The position numbers and the translations under genes were made by a program. Positions 43,758 through 53,300 of a DNA stretch of 64,000 bases are shown one piece after another. The stretch covers positions 1 to 64,000 of the forward strand of contig CALUZB010000021.1 of the NCBI GenBank assembly GCA_944325195.1, in the 5' to 3' direction. Source of the stretch: an uncultured Desulfovibrionaceae bacterium. GTDB lineage: Bacteria > Desulfobacterota > Desulfovibrionia > Desulfovibrionales > Desulfovibrionaceae. Each line of letters starts with the position of its first letter. The stretch's first letter is position 1. The notes under the pieces are model-generated. The model saw nothing but the letters and a program-made list of their open reading frames with translations. It had not been told where the DNA came from and searched no databases.

Positions 43758-44945
43758 ATGACAATCCAAACTTTTTTAAAAAATGCAGTAGCAGATGCTA
43801 TCCCTTACCTGATTGAACTCAGAAGGCATTTGCATACGATTCCTGAACTTGGATTCAAACTGTATAAAACTTCCGCCTTCATTAAAAGCGAGCTTGAAAA
43901 ATATGGCTACAACCCGCTTACCGGCATTGCTGAAACCGGTATTATAGCTGACTTGAAATTTCCACAACCAGGTCGATGCCTGTTAATCAGGGCAGATATG
44001 GACGGACTGCCGGTACAGGAAGCCACAGGGCTTGCTTTCGCCTCAATTCATCCCGGCTGTATGCATGCTTGCGGGCATGATGGTCACTCTGCAATGGTCC
44101 TGGCAACAGCCAAGATTATGGCTGAGCTTGCGGCGTCTCCCTTGGGGCGCGGGCTAAAAGGCTCCATACGGTTTTTGTTCCAGCCGGCGGAAGAAGCACC
44201 CGGCGGTGCCTTACCCATGATTGATGCCGGGGTACTAACCGGCGTGCACTATTGTTTGGCTACCCATATCTGGCCGCAAGTGCCGGAAGGAAGCATAGGC
44301 ATAAAGGCCGGGCCGTTAATGGCTGCTACCGATCGGTTTAAAATCACCCTTACCGGCAAAGGCGGGCACAGCTCGCAGCCGCATTTATGCAATGATGTGC
44401 TGAGCGCACTAGCAGAGCTTGCACTTATTTTACCCCGCGAAGCCGGCAGGAATATGAACCCGGCCTTACCCGGCGTGCTTTCGATTTGTCATGTACAAGC
44501 CGGGCACACTTATAATGTTATGCCGCAAGCAGGAGAACTTTCCGGTTGCACCAGAGGATTTCACCCGGAAGTGTACCGGAACTGGGAACGTGAAATATCG
44601 CGTATTACTGCCGGCATAGCCGCCGCCTACGGTGTTGAATATAAAATTAATTATATGCCCGGCCATGGTGCTGTAAATAATGACCCGGCAATCACTGCGT
44701 TGGTGGCTGAGGCAGCTGCTTTGGTCGTGCCCCCGGAACATATTATTGAGCCCCAACTTTCTCTGGCCGGGGAAGATTTCGCCTGCTTCCAGGAAAAAGT
44801 TCCCGGCTGCCTGTTTTTTCTGGGTGCAGGCAGTGAGCACTCACAGGCTCTTCACTCGCCTTGCTTTTCTTTCAATGAAAGCATATTAGGGAAAGGATGC
44901 CAGATTTTTTGTCAGGCTGTGCTCAAAATTCTGGCGGCGGGGTAA
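43758..44945 (+). CDS. M20-family amidohydrolase (N-acyl amino acid or hippurate hydrolase type)
   Basis: This is a metal-dependent cytoplasmic amidohydrolase of the M20D group, which removes acyl groups from N-acyl amino acids, aminoacyl-indole conjugates or N-acetyl-diaminopimelate. The metal site reads CMHACGHDGHSAM (Cys105, His107), the catalytic Glu pair is in FQPAEEAPGGA, the lid domain has GKGGHSSQPH, and a late His is in LHSPCFSFNE. The length of 395 aa is normal. The substrate cannot be told from sequence. It has 215 bp to the next gene, which runs towards it, and appears to be transcribed alone. Confidence 0.92.
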   Translation: MTIQTFLKNAVADAIPYLIELRRHLHTIPELGFKLYKTSAFIKSELEKYGYNPLTGIAETGIIADLKFPQPGRCLLIRADMDGLPVQEATGLAFASIHPGCMHACGHDGHSAMVLATAKIMAELAASPLGRGLKGSIRFLFQPAEEAPGGALPMIDAGVLTGVHYCLATHIWPQVPEGSIGIKAGPLMAATDRFKITLTGKGGHSSQPHLCNDVLSALAELALILPREAGRNMNPALPGVLSICHVQAGHTYNVMPQAGELSGCTRGFHPEVYRNWEREISRITAGIAAAYGVEYKINYMPGHGAVNNDPAITALVAEAAALVVPPEHIIEPQLSLAGEDFACFQEKVPGCLFFLGAGSEHSQALHSPCFSFNESILGKGCQIFCQAVLKILAAG

Positions 44946-45164
44946 TCATACTGACGCTGTGACTTCGGTATCAATAATCGCGGGCTTGAATTATTTACAA
45001 AGCCCCGGCAAACATAAATTCCGAAAACAGGATTTTTAAACGCTCCGGCAGTCGGGGGCTAAAAACTGAACACAGCAAATGAAATAACCACTCACAGGGC
45101 AGCAGTTACTACATATCGAACTTGCGGGGCTAACCCGTAATTCGCCAGGCAGATTTCTGCCCGT

Positions 45165-45914
45165 TTATAACACGAGCCCTCCCCTCTTTAAGCCTTCCAT
45201 AATTTTGTCAACCGTCTCAGCCTGGTAAAAGAACCTTGGCAGAATGGTAGAAAGCTTTTCCCGAAAAGTGGGATACAGATTCAGAGTTTGCATAACTTCT
45301 TTTTCGGCTTCCGTGAGTTTGCCTAGCTGCCCGTAAGCAGCAGTGCGGAGCACATACCCCCATAAATTGACGCTGTGTGTGATACACTTCGCACGGTTCA
45401 GAGCGTATTCGTAATTTCCGGCAAGATAATGGACTACGGACGGAGCAATATGATACCAGCATGGGATATAGGGATTCAAATGGAGAGCAGTATTGATTAT
45501 CACCATGCCCCTGTCCGTTTCACCTGCCAAGACCGTATGCAGCCCTATGACGGTAAGTATATTGGTATCATGCGGATTCAACTGCATGGCATATTGAGAA
45601 AACTCCATAAAGCCTTCTCTGTCTCTTCTTAAGAAACAGTTATAGGCCTTGGCCCAATGAGCATAGCGGCATCTGTTGTCAAGATCTAGCGCCTCATTGG
45701 CCAGTTTCAACGAAAGCTCCAGATCATCATCAATAAATTCAAGGCCCCATTGATAATGCATTCCAAATAAATCGGAAAGCATGGATTTGAGCATGGCATG
45801 ACGGCTATTTTGCTTCAAAGACCGTTCAAGCACCCCCTTAACTGTCAGAAAAAATTGAGGATTCAGAGAAGCAGCCCAATTGTGGTAGTAAAGCATGCTT
45901 TCTGAACTGTCCAA
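45165..45914 (-). pseudogene. C-terminal TPR half of a TolB/TPR protein, out of frame with its N-terminal half
   Basis: This frame holds tetratricopeptide repeats (ALDLDNRCRYAHWAKAYNCF, AMQLNPHDTNILTVIGLHTV, ALHLNPYIPCWYHIAPSVVH). It opens with TTG at 45914 and has no ribosome site. Read back through the upstream junction in this frame, the sequence gives KAPDKLDSSESMLYYHNWAA, the linker typical of family proteins in which a TolB-like domain precedes TPRs. The two halves are therefore one gene whose frame shifts by one base at the run of seven A (T at 45927-45933 on the plus strand). Skipping one A restores the fusion, about 563 aa in all. Confidence 0.75.
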
Positions 45915-45915
45915 T

Positions 45916-46857
45916 TTATCCGGCGCTTTTTTTCAACTGCTCCTCGAATAACGTGCGGTTTATCGAACCGAAACTATCCGCGACTCTGGCCACAATCTGG
46001 CTGGCGAGAGTATCCTGGGTATGAAAAGCGGAGTCGTGAAGCTTGCCGTCAAATTTATCCGCCCACACATATTCGCGGCTTTGCGCATCAATAAGGGCTA
46101 TATGCAAGCGCAAAGCATCAACATCCAGATGTACGCTGCCGCTGAGGATAAATCTGCTGCCGACCTTCTCTGCTTCTTTCCAGATGTCCAGGTGCCCGAT
46201 TGAATCTGTTTTTACCGTAAAAACTTTTAGTTCTTCAAAACGGTTAAGCTCCATAATCAAGGTCTTAGTCAGTCCCTGGATGAAAGAGCCCAGTGATTTT
46301 TCATCATAGATATTGGAAAGAGGTAAAACCAGAACAGAAGACGGGTGATAAACAGAACAGGGACGGCAAGCGACGGAACCGCTGAAATAGGATTTTTGTT
46401 CAAGCTCAGGCGCGGCCGGCTCGTCTGTGGAAACTTCATTTGCAGCCGCCAAAGGTATAGCTTGCAGATTTTGCCCCTTGGCGACAGTTGGAGGGTCAGT
46501 CAAGTCAGCTTGAGAAATATAGCTAAACCGTGGCCGGTAGCTGCCTTTAGGGATAGTAATCAGCACTCTGCCCGGATTTCCGGAAAACCGGTAATAGCTT
46601 TCGAGCTTTATGCGGAGCCTTCCGGCATGTACCCTCACCGCCGGATTCACATACGGACCAAAATTTTTGCCCAGATGAAAAACTTCCACTCCGATATTAT
46701 AGGACTTGATCCGCTCTCCTCGCCCGGCCAAGTCTTCATTGACTATATATGTCAAGAAGTCCTTCAAACGTCCTGAAGAAAAAAATTCCGGGCTGTTCAA
46801 AACCAACTCCAGCTGCTCTTGTATGTCATTTACCGACGGGAAAGAGTTTTCAATCAT
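45916..46857 (-). pseudogene. N-terminal half of a TolB/TPR protein: winged-helix-like and FlgO/TolB-like domains
   Basis: Residues 1-110 are the conserved N-terminal domain found at the front of proteins often mislabelled adenylate cyclase: LKDFLTYIVNEDLAGRGERI, YNIGVEVFHLG and VHAGRLRIKLESYYR. Residues about 165-290 are a TolB/FlgO-like alpha-beta domain (SSVLVLPLSNIYDEKSLGSF, LIMELNRFEELKVFTVKTDS, ILSGSVHLDVDALRLHIALI). The frame stops at 45916 right after the A7 run, where the family would continue into TPRs. The role of the family is not settled; a DNA-binding or regulatory role is likely for the N-terminal domain. It is divergent from the symporter/amidinotransferase pair and could regulate it. 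Confidence 0.75.
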
Positions 46858-47151
46858 ACCTGTAATATCCCCAGTATGCCTTGTCCGGTCAAACTGCCCG
46901 AACAGAAAAAATAGGCTGCCCCAACCTTATACTCAAAGCCCGGATTGCTCTACATTGGTACAGGACTGATAAAAATAGCCTCTGCGCCTGAAACAACTGC
47001 ATTTTACGGTAAAAAATACTGTATGTTACTTCAGATATTATGTCTTTATCCCTTAGCCTGGCTATAAATATGAAATAACTCCGAATATCTCCAAATAGTT
47101 TCGTTCATATATACTCGGGGTTTTTTAAAATTGCAAAGGGGAAGAAGGTTT
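46858..47151. other. Divergent promoter region
   Basis: AT-rich sequence between the TolB/TPR gene (minus) and the symporter gene (plus). Promoters for both should be here. No operator or riboswitch was recognised. Confidence 0.3.
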
Positions 47152-48678
47152 ATGGAGCAGAACATGATTGCTGTGTATATTGGAGTGGGGATGTATTTCG
47201 CCTGTATGATTTGCATCGGGTATCTGGTCAAATCAAAGGTAAAAACTGCGGAAGGATATCTCGTAGGTGGGCGTTCGTTTGGGTTTATTCAGAATTCAAT
47301 GGCGTTGACAGCCTGCTTTCTTGGGGGATCTCTGATACTTTCTGTGCCTGGTCTCACTCTTAAATTCGGCATCTGGAATGATGACGCCATGTGGGGGGCG
47401 ATGGCCGTTCTGGGTGGCATTCTTTGCCTTTTAATAGCAGGTATTTTTTACATGCCCAAATTGTGGCGTCTAAAATTGCTTTCCCTCGGTGATTATTTCT
47501 ATCTGCGTTTCGGTAAAACTACAGGAGTGTTAGTGACCTTAGTGATGGCCGGAACCTTTGTCTTTTATATTGGAGTACAGATATTGGTTTTCGCCAAAGT
47601 CTGTTCAGCATTTCTGGGCTGGCCCGTGTTCACTTCCGCAGTCATCGGCATCGGTGTAATCTCTGTCTATACAGTTCTGGGCGGGCTGTGGGCAATCATG
47701 GCTACAGACATGATTCAGGTATTCATTGTTTCCATAGGTATTTTAATACTTGTCCCAATCGCAATTTCTCTGACCGGCGGTTGGGAAAGCTTCACCACCA
47801 ATCTGGATTACAGCAAAATTCAGATAATTCCCCATTCTTCATCCGGGCATGTCTGGCTGGCCTGGCTTGCTTCAATTTCTCTTATCGGCATAGGCGGGGT
47901 AGTTGGCCCCGACCTTATGCAGCGGGCGTTTGCAGCTAGAACTCCCGGCATTGCCAGAAATTCCGCCCTGTTCGGAATGACAGTAAAGACCTTCCTCAGC
48001 GCCCTGATGATCCTGCTTGCCCTGACCGGCGGGATTATGCTTTCTGACGGCACTCTTGACACCGCATCTCTAAATGGGGACCCGGAATTCATTATTCCGG
48101 TAATGGTAAAGGAGCTGTTGCCCTTGCCTCTGATCATTCTCTTTCTTGGAGCCAGCCTGTCCGCTGTGATGGGTGCCGCTTCCTCCGCATTACTGGCCAT
48201 GGCTGGAATGGTATCCAAAAATATCTGGAAAGACTTTCTGAAACCCCAAACTACAGATAAACAATTAGTTGTGGTCACAAGACTATGTGTTGTGCTTTTC
48301 GCGATAATTTCTCTATATTTGGCCTTAAATCTGAAATATGTCTATCTGCTTATGGCTTTTGGTTTTGATCTGATTATGGCCAGTCTGTTCGCCTGCATGA
48401 CCCTCGGCATGTTCTGGAAAAAAACGAATAAAACCGGAGCGATTTCCGGAATCATCGCGGGCCTTACAGTGCGCATCTTGGGTTCCGGTATTGAAAACGG
48501 CTTTACCCTGGAAGGAATATGTTCGTCTTCAGATAACTGGTATATTTATACTCTTGCCGCTCCAATAGTCAGCTTTGCAGTAATCTGGATCGTATCGCTC
48601 GCCACTCAGAAAAACAACCCCTCAAATGAATATGGTTTTCATTTCGATGAAAACGGCGACGTTATCGAAAAAATATAA
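47152..48678 (+). CDS. Sodium:solute symporter (SSS family)
   Basis: This 508-aa inner-membrane protein has 12-13 predicted helices and the SSS pattern GYLVKSKVKTAEGYLVGGRS near the start, GGLWAIMATDMIQVFIVSIG in the middle and GPDLMQRAFAARTPGIARNS at the sodium-site region. It imports a solute with Na+; relatives carry proline, pantothenate, sugars or other organic solutes. The frame opens at a TTG (47131), but the ATG at 47152 with GAAGG upstream is the better start. The amidinotransferase gene follows after 23 nt, so the solute may be that enzyme's substrate or product. Confidence 0.92.
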   Translation: MEQNMIAVYIGVGMYFACMICIGYLVKSKVKTAEGYLVGGRSFGFIQNSMALTACFLGGSLILSVPGLTLKFGIWNDDAMWGAMAVLGGILCLLIAGIFYMPKLWRLKLLSLGDYFYLRFGKTTGVLVTLVMAGTFVFYIGVQILVFAKVCSAFLGWPVFTSAVIGIGVISVYTVLGGLWAIMATDMIQVFIVSIGILILVPIAISLTGGWESFTTNLDYSKIQIIPHSSSGHVWLAWLASISLIGIGGVVGPDLMQRAFAARTPGIARNSALFGMTVKTFLSALMILLALTGGIMLSDGTLDTASLNGDPEFIIPVMVKELLPLPLIILFLGASLSAVMGAASSALLAMAGMVSKNIWKDFLKPQTTDKQLVVVTRLCVVLFAIISLYLALNLKYVYLLMAFGFDLIMASLFACMTLGMFWKKTNKTGAISGIIAGLTVRILGSGIENGFTLEGICSSSDNWYIYTLAAPIVSFAVIWIVSLATQKNNPSNEYGFHFDENGDVIEKI

Positions 48679-48701
48679 AACAAGGAAATAGGAGATTAAA
48701 T

Positions 48702-49829
48702 ATGGCCAAAATAGTAAATTCCTGGAATGATTTTGACCCGTTGAAACATGTAATTCTCGGAAGGGCCGACAATTGTTGCATCCCGGCACCGGAACCGGCC
48801 ACTGAAACCAAAATTCCAACAGACAGTGACATGCGAAAAGTGCCGTGGGGACCGCGCTCCCAAGAAAGTGTGGACAGAGCAAATGAACAGCTCGACAATT
48901 TTGCTGCCTTGCTTACCAAACGTGGCATAAAGGTCGACCGGCCCACCCCGCTGGACTTCAACCAGGAAATCGGGACTCCAGACTGGAAAGCCGGCTGCAT
49001 GTTCGGCTGTATGCCGCCACGCGATGTCCTGCTTACCGTCGGCTCAGAAATTCTTGAAGCTACTATGTCATATCGTTCCCGTTGGTTTGAATATCTGTGT
49101 TATCGCCCTCTGCTTCAGAGCTACTTTGATAATGATCCGGAAATGCGTTGGGAAGCGGCACCAAAACCACGTCTGACTGATAAAAGCTATTACAAAGACT
49201 ATTTGCATCAGGGAATTACAATGGAAGAACGGCTTAAAATGGTTGCCGACCTTCACTTTGTCACTACTGAATACGAGCCCCTTTTTGATGCCGCCGATAT
49301 TATGCGGCTGGGGGAAGATTTATTCTGCTACCATGGGTTCACCACAAACAGGAAGGCCATGCTCTGGCTCAAGCGCCACTTTCCTTACCACAGGGTGCAT
49401 GCGTTAAATTTCCCAACTGACGCATCTCCTACCCATATTGACGCAACCCTGGTTCCACTGAATCCCGGATTATTCATCAACAACCCAAACCGGCACCTTG
49501 CTCCCGGCCTGGATGAAATTTTCAGGGCGAATGATTGGGAAATTGTTATTGCTGCTCCCGCCGCGCACAAGACTCCACCCCCACTTTGCTTCTCCAGCGT
49601 CTGGCTATCAATGAACTGTCTGGTTCTGGATCACAAGACTGTTTGTGTCGAGGCAAGTGAAGTCTATCAGTTGGAACAAATGGATAAGCTGGGCAAGGAA
49701 GTAATCCCGGTACCATTTCGGGATGTCTATCCGTTTGGTGGCGGCCTGCATTGTTCCACTGCGGATATTTATCGGGAAGGTGTATGTGAAAACTATTTCC
49801 CGAAGCAAGTAGGGACAACAAGAGTTTAG
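48702..49829 (+). CDS. Arginine amidinotransferase (glycine amidinotransferase family)
   Basis: The 375-aa protein belongs to the AGAT/StrB1 family, which moves the amidino group of arginine to an amine acceptor through a Cys intermediate, giving ornithine plus a guanidino compound (guanidinoacetate when the acceptor is glycine). The triad is Asp196 in EPLFDAADIMRLGEDLF, His245 in PTHIDATLVPLNPGL and Cys351 in GGGLHCSTADI. The residue before the His is Thr, where I recall Met in animal AGAT, so the acceptor may not be glycine. It follows the symporter gene by 23 nt. An arginine deiminase is unlikely because the AGAT-specific segments are present throughout. Confidence 0.9.
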   Translation: MAKIVNSWNDFDPLKHVILGRADNCCIPAPEPATETKIPTDSDMRKVPWGPRSQESVDRANEQLDNFAALLTKRGIKVDRPTPLDFNQEIGTPDWKAGCMFGCMPPRDVLLTVGSEILEATMSYRSRWFEYLCYRPLLQSYFDNDPEMRWEAAPKPRLTDKSYYKDYLHQGITMEERLKMVADLHFVTTEYEPLFDAADIMRLGEDLFCYHGFTTNRKAMLWLKRHFPYHRVHALNFPTDASPTHIDATLVPLNPGLFINNPNRHLAPGLDEIFRANDWEIVIAAPAAHKTPPPLCFSSVWLSMNCLVLDHKTVCVEASEVYQLEQMDKLGKEVIPVPFRDVYPFGGGLHCSTADIYREGVCENYFPKQVGTTRV

Positions 49830-50390
49830 AGCATTCTTGTCTTAAAGCTCAGGTGTCTGATTTGCATCAAGAATAGGGCTGATACGCTGGTTTTCACAAG
49901 AGCATGAGTCAAGGGACAGACGTTCGGACTATTGCTCCATAGCTATTCCACACTATCCCGTCTTCCCCTCGTCCGCAGTTGACCCGGGTGGCGTGCAGCC
50001 GCTACCATAACAGGACTAACCAGCCATTCTTGTTTGCCCCAGCTCCGCTCCCTGAGCGTAAACGATACCGCACCAAAAACGTTTCACCATAGGGCCGCAC
50101 GTCTAAAGCACATAGATCTTCGCTTTTATCGCGGCCCTGACAAACATCTGTTCAGAAAAAGCTCACAACTTCAAAATAATCTGTTCCAACCTTTAACCCA
50201 TTTACATACTCCACCTTTAAAAAATTCGGACGCCGAACAACGGATTATGTCTGCCCTTTACAATAACTGTATTTACAATTTATCAAAAATTCTGTATTTT
50301 TAATAAGCTATCGAAACAACAGACAAACGACCAGATTATACTAACTTATTCCTCCGGCCTTTGTATAAAATTTAAAATCCAGAGGTAGAA
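49830..50390. other. Intergenic region before the cyclic glucan synthase gene
   Basis: About 560 bp without a supported gene. The promoter and leader of the following long gene must lie here, but no sequence stands out. A single open frame (50034-50303) has no ribosome site and no family resemblance. Confidence 0.35.
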
Positions 50391-53300
50391 ATGCTCCATG
50401 AATTCAGAACCCGTGCGGGAAACCTTATCGGCAAATTGCGTTCCTATGTTTTCCCCCGACGGACCGAGTCGCCGGCGTCGGATATTATTTTGCAATCGGA
50501 GCTGTTCAGCTCTGAGCAGATGGAAATGTATGGCCGGACTTTGGCTGAGGAGCACCGCATTTCGGGTTTGGGCCGACCGGATCGCCTGTTGCGACGTTTA
50601 GCCGCTAATGAACAGATTCTGATGGAGTGCCGCAAACGTTTTTCTGCTGTTTCCGGCTCTCGCTCCGGGCCGCAAATTGAAACGGCCGCGGAATGGCTGC
50701 TTGATAATTACTGGTTGGTGGAAGAGCAAATTGTCTCCATCAAAAGAAACATGCCGCGGAAATATATTGAAGAATTGCCGCAGCTTGCCTGCGGCCCCTC
50801 AAAAGGACTTCCCAGAGTATATGATATTGTGCTTGAGCATATTTCGCATAATGACGGACGACTGGACATTGGTGTGCTCAACCGATTTGTAAAATCTTAT
50901 CAAACTAAGGTGCCGTTGAGCTTAGGAGAACTTTGGGCAATTCCCCTGGTGCTGCGCCTAGCCTTGATCGAGAATTTACGCAGGGTTTCAAGCCGGGTGA
51001 TGAACGCGTGGCAAGACCAGCATCTGGCCGTAAAATGGGCGGACCGGTTGATTGAATCTGTTGGCAAAGAGGGCAAGGGGGTAGTGCTGGTTATTGCGGA
51101 AATGGCCGCCTCAAACCCGCCCATGACCAGTGCTTTTGTGGCTGAACTGGCCCGCTGTATGCAGGGGCAAAACGCCGCCTTTACTCTGCCGCTTACCTGG
51201 ATAGAAGAATTGCTTGCTCCCTTTGGCCTTAACGCTGACAAGCTGATTCAGCAGGATACACGGCAACAGGCCGCCGAACAGGTCAGTATGTCCAACACCC
51301 TGAATTCATTGCGGACAATCTCTGCTCAAAACTGGCGGGAATTCGTTGAAGATGTAAGCCTGGTAGAGCAAACATTGCGGGGCGATCCGGCAGGGACCTA
51401 TGCAGCAATGGACTTTGCCACCCGCGATCATTACCGCCATTCCGTAGAAAAGTTTGCCCGGCGTTACCGGCTTTCAGAGCTGGATATCGCCCGGTTGGCC
51501 GTACGCTTGGCCGGGGATAAAGCTTTGTCGGGAGATGTTCTGTCTCAGGGCATCAGGCATCCCTTTGCGGACAAAGTGACCTGGCATGTAGGTTATTACC
51601 TGATTGACGAAGGGCAGCAAGCGCTTAAAGCCGTGCTAAGCGAAAACAAAGCATTAAAAAGGCCGAGAAAAGAAGTTTTGTCTATTAACCCGAAAGGCGC
51701 GCGCGCCTTCCTGTTTTATATCGGTCTGACTATCGGGCTTACCATCCTTTTTGCCTGGCCGTTTTTCCATGTTTTACGATTTAATCATTGGCCGGAAGGC
51801 CTGATGCTTTTAGCTGCTATCCCTGCACTGCTCGTCACCAGTCAACTTGGCATAAAGCTGGTGAACTGGCTTATCTCCGGTCTGGTAAAACCTGACTTCA
51901 TGCCCCGCATGGATTATAAGCAGGGTCTGCCCCCGGAAATGCGTACCCTGGTGGTCATACCCACTATACTGAGCGACAAATCAGATATTGAAAAGCTGGC
52001 CAACTCTCTGGAAGTGCACTTTCTGGCCAATCAAGACGAAAATATTCAGTTCGGCTTGTTAACCGACTTTAAAGACGCCGCTCAAGAAAAAATGCCTGGC
52101 GATCAGAATATTTTATACCTGGCCCGACAAGCAATTGAACATTTAAACAATAAATACCCACATCGCGCTGTAGATTATTTCTTCTTGTGCCATCGCCCCC
52201 GGGTTTATAACCCTAAGGAGGGGGTATGGATGGGTTGGGAGCGGAAACGGGGTAAACTTGCGGATTTCAACAGCTTACTGCTCGGTAAGGCAGATCCTGA
52301 AAAATTCATGCTGATTCAGGGAAATACCCTTAATCAGCCGGAACAGTTGCAAGGCGACAATGTTGTTTATCCGGTTCGCTACATCATCACCCTAGATACG
52401 GATACCCAGTTGCCGCGGGACACAGCCCGGAAACTGGTTGGGGCCATGGCTCATCCCTTAAACCGCCCGATAAGAGATGCCAAAAGCGGACGCGTGGTTT
52501 TCGGATATGCCTTGATGCAGCCCAGAGTAGCCACCACCTTGGTCAGTGCCATGAAAACGGAATATGCTTCCCTGCTTTCACATGATCCCGGCATCGACCC
52601 ATACACCAATGCCGCATCCGATATTTACCAAGATCTGTTCAATCAGGGCTCATATGTGGGCAAGGGTATTTATGACCTTGTTGCATTCGAAGAGGCGGTA
52701 GAGAAGCGCTTCCCCGACAACCATATCTTAAGCCACGATTTGATAGAGGGTTGCTTTGCCCGCTCCGGGCTGATTGCCGATTTACTGCTGTTTGAAGACA
52801 GTCCCAGCAGTTATACGGCCGATGTCGCCCGACGCCACCGCTGGATTCGCGGAGATTGGCAGCTTCTGCCCTGGCTTTTACCCTGGGTGCCTACGAAATC
52901 AGGCAAAAAAACGATGAATGTTCTTTCTGTGCTGTCTTTATGGAAAATCGGCGATAACCTCCGTCGCAGTTTAGTGCCCTCAGCCTTGCTGACAATGTTC
53001 CTTATCGGCTGGTTCGGCACTAATCAACCTGTGTTCTGGACCATGGCCTTGCTCAGCCTGGTGGGCGCCTTGCCGCTGTTTGACTTCTTTATAGGGCTAC
53101 TCCATAAGCCTGCGGATATCCCGTTGATTCGCCATGTGGAAGCCGCATTCAGTCATCTGGGACTACAATTGCTCCGCACCTTTTTAACTCTGGTCTGGCT
53201 GGCGCATGAGGCTGTGTTCACTCTGGACGCAATATCGCGTACCCTGTGGCGGGTGACAATCAGCAAAAAACACCTGTTGCAGTGGAGCCCTTCCGCCGAC

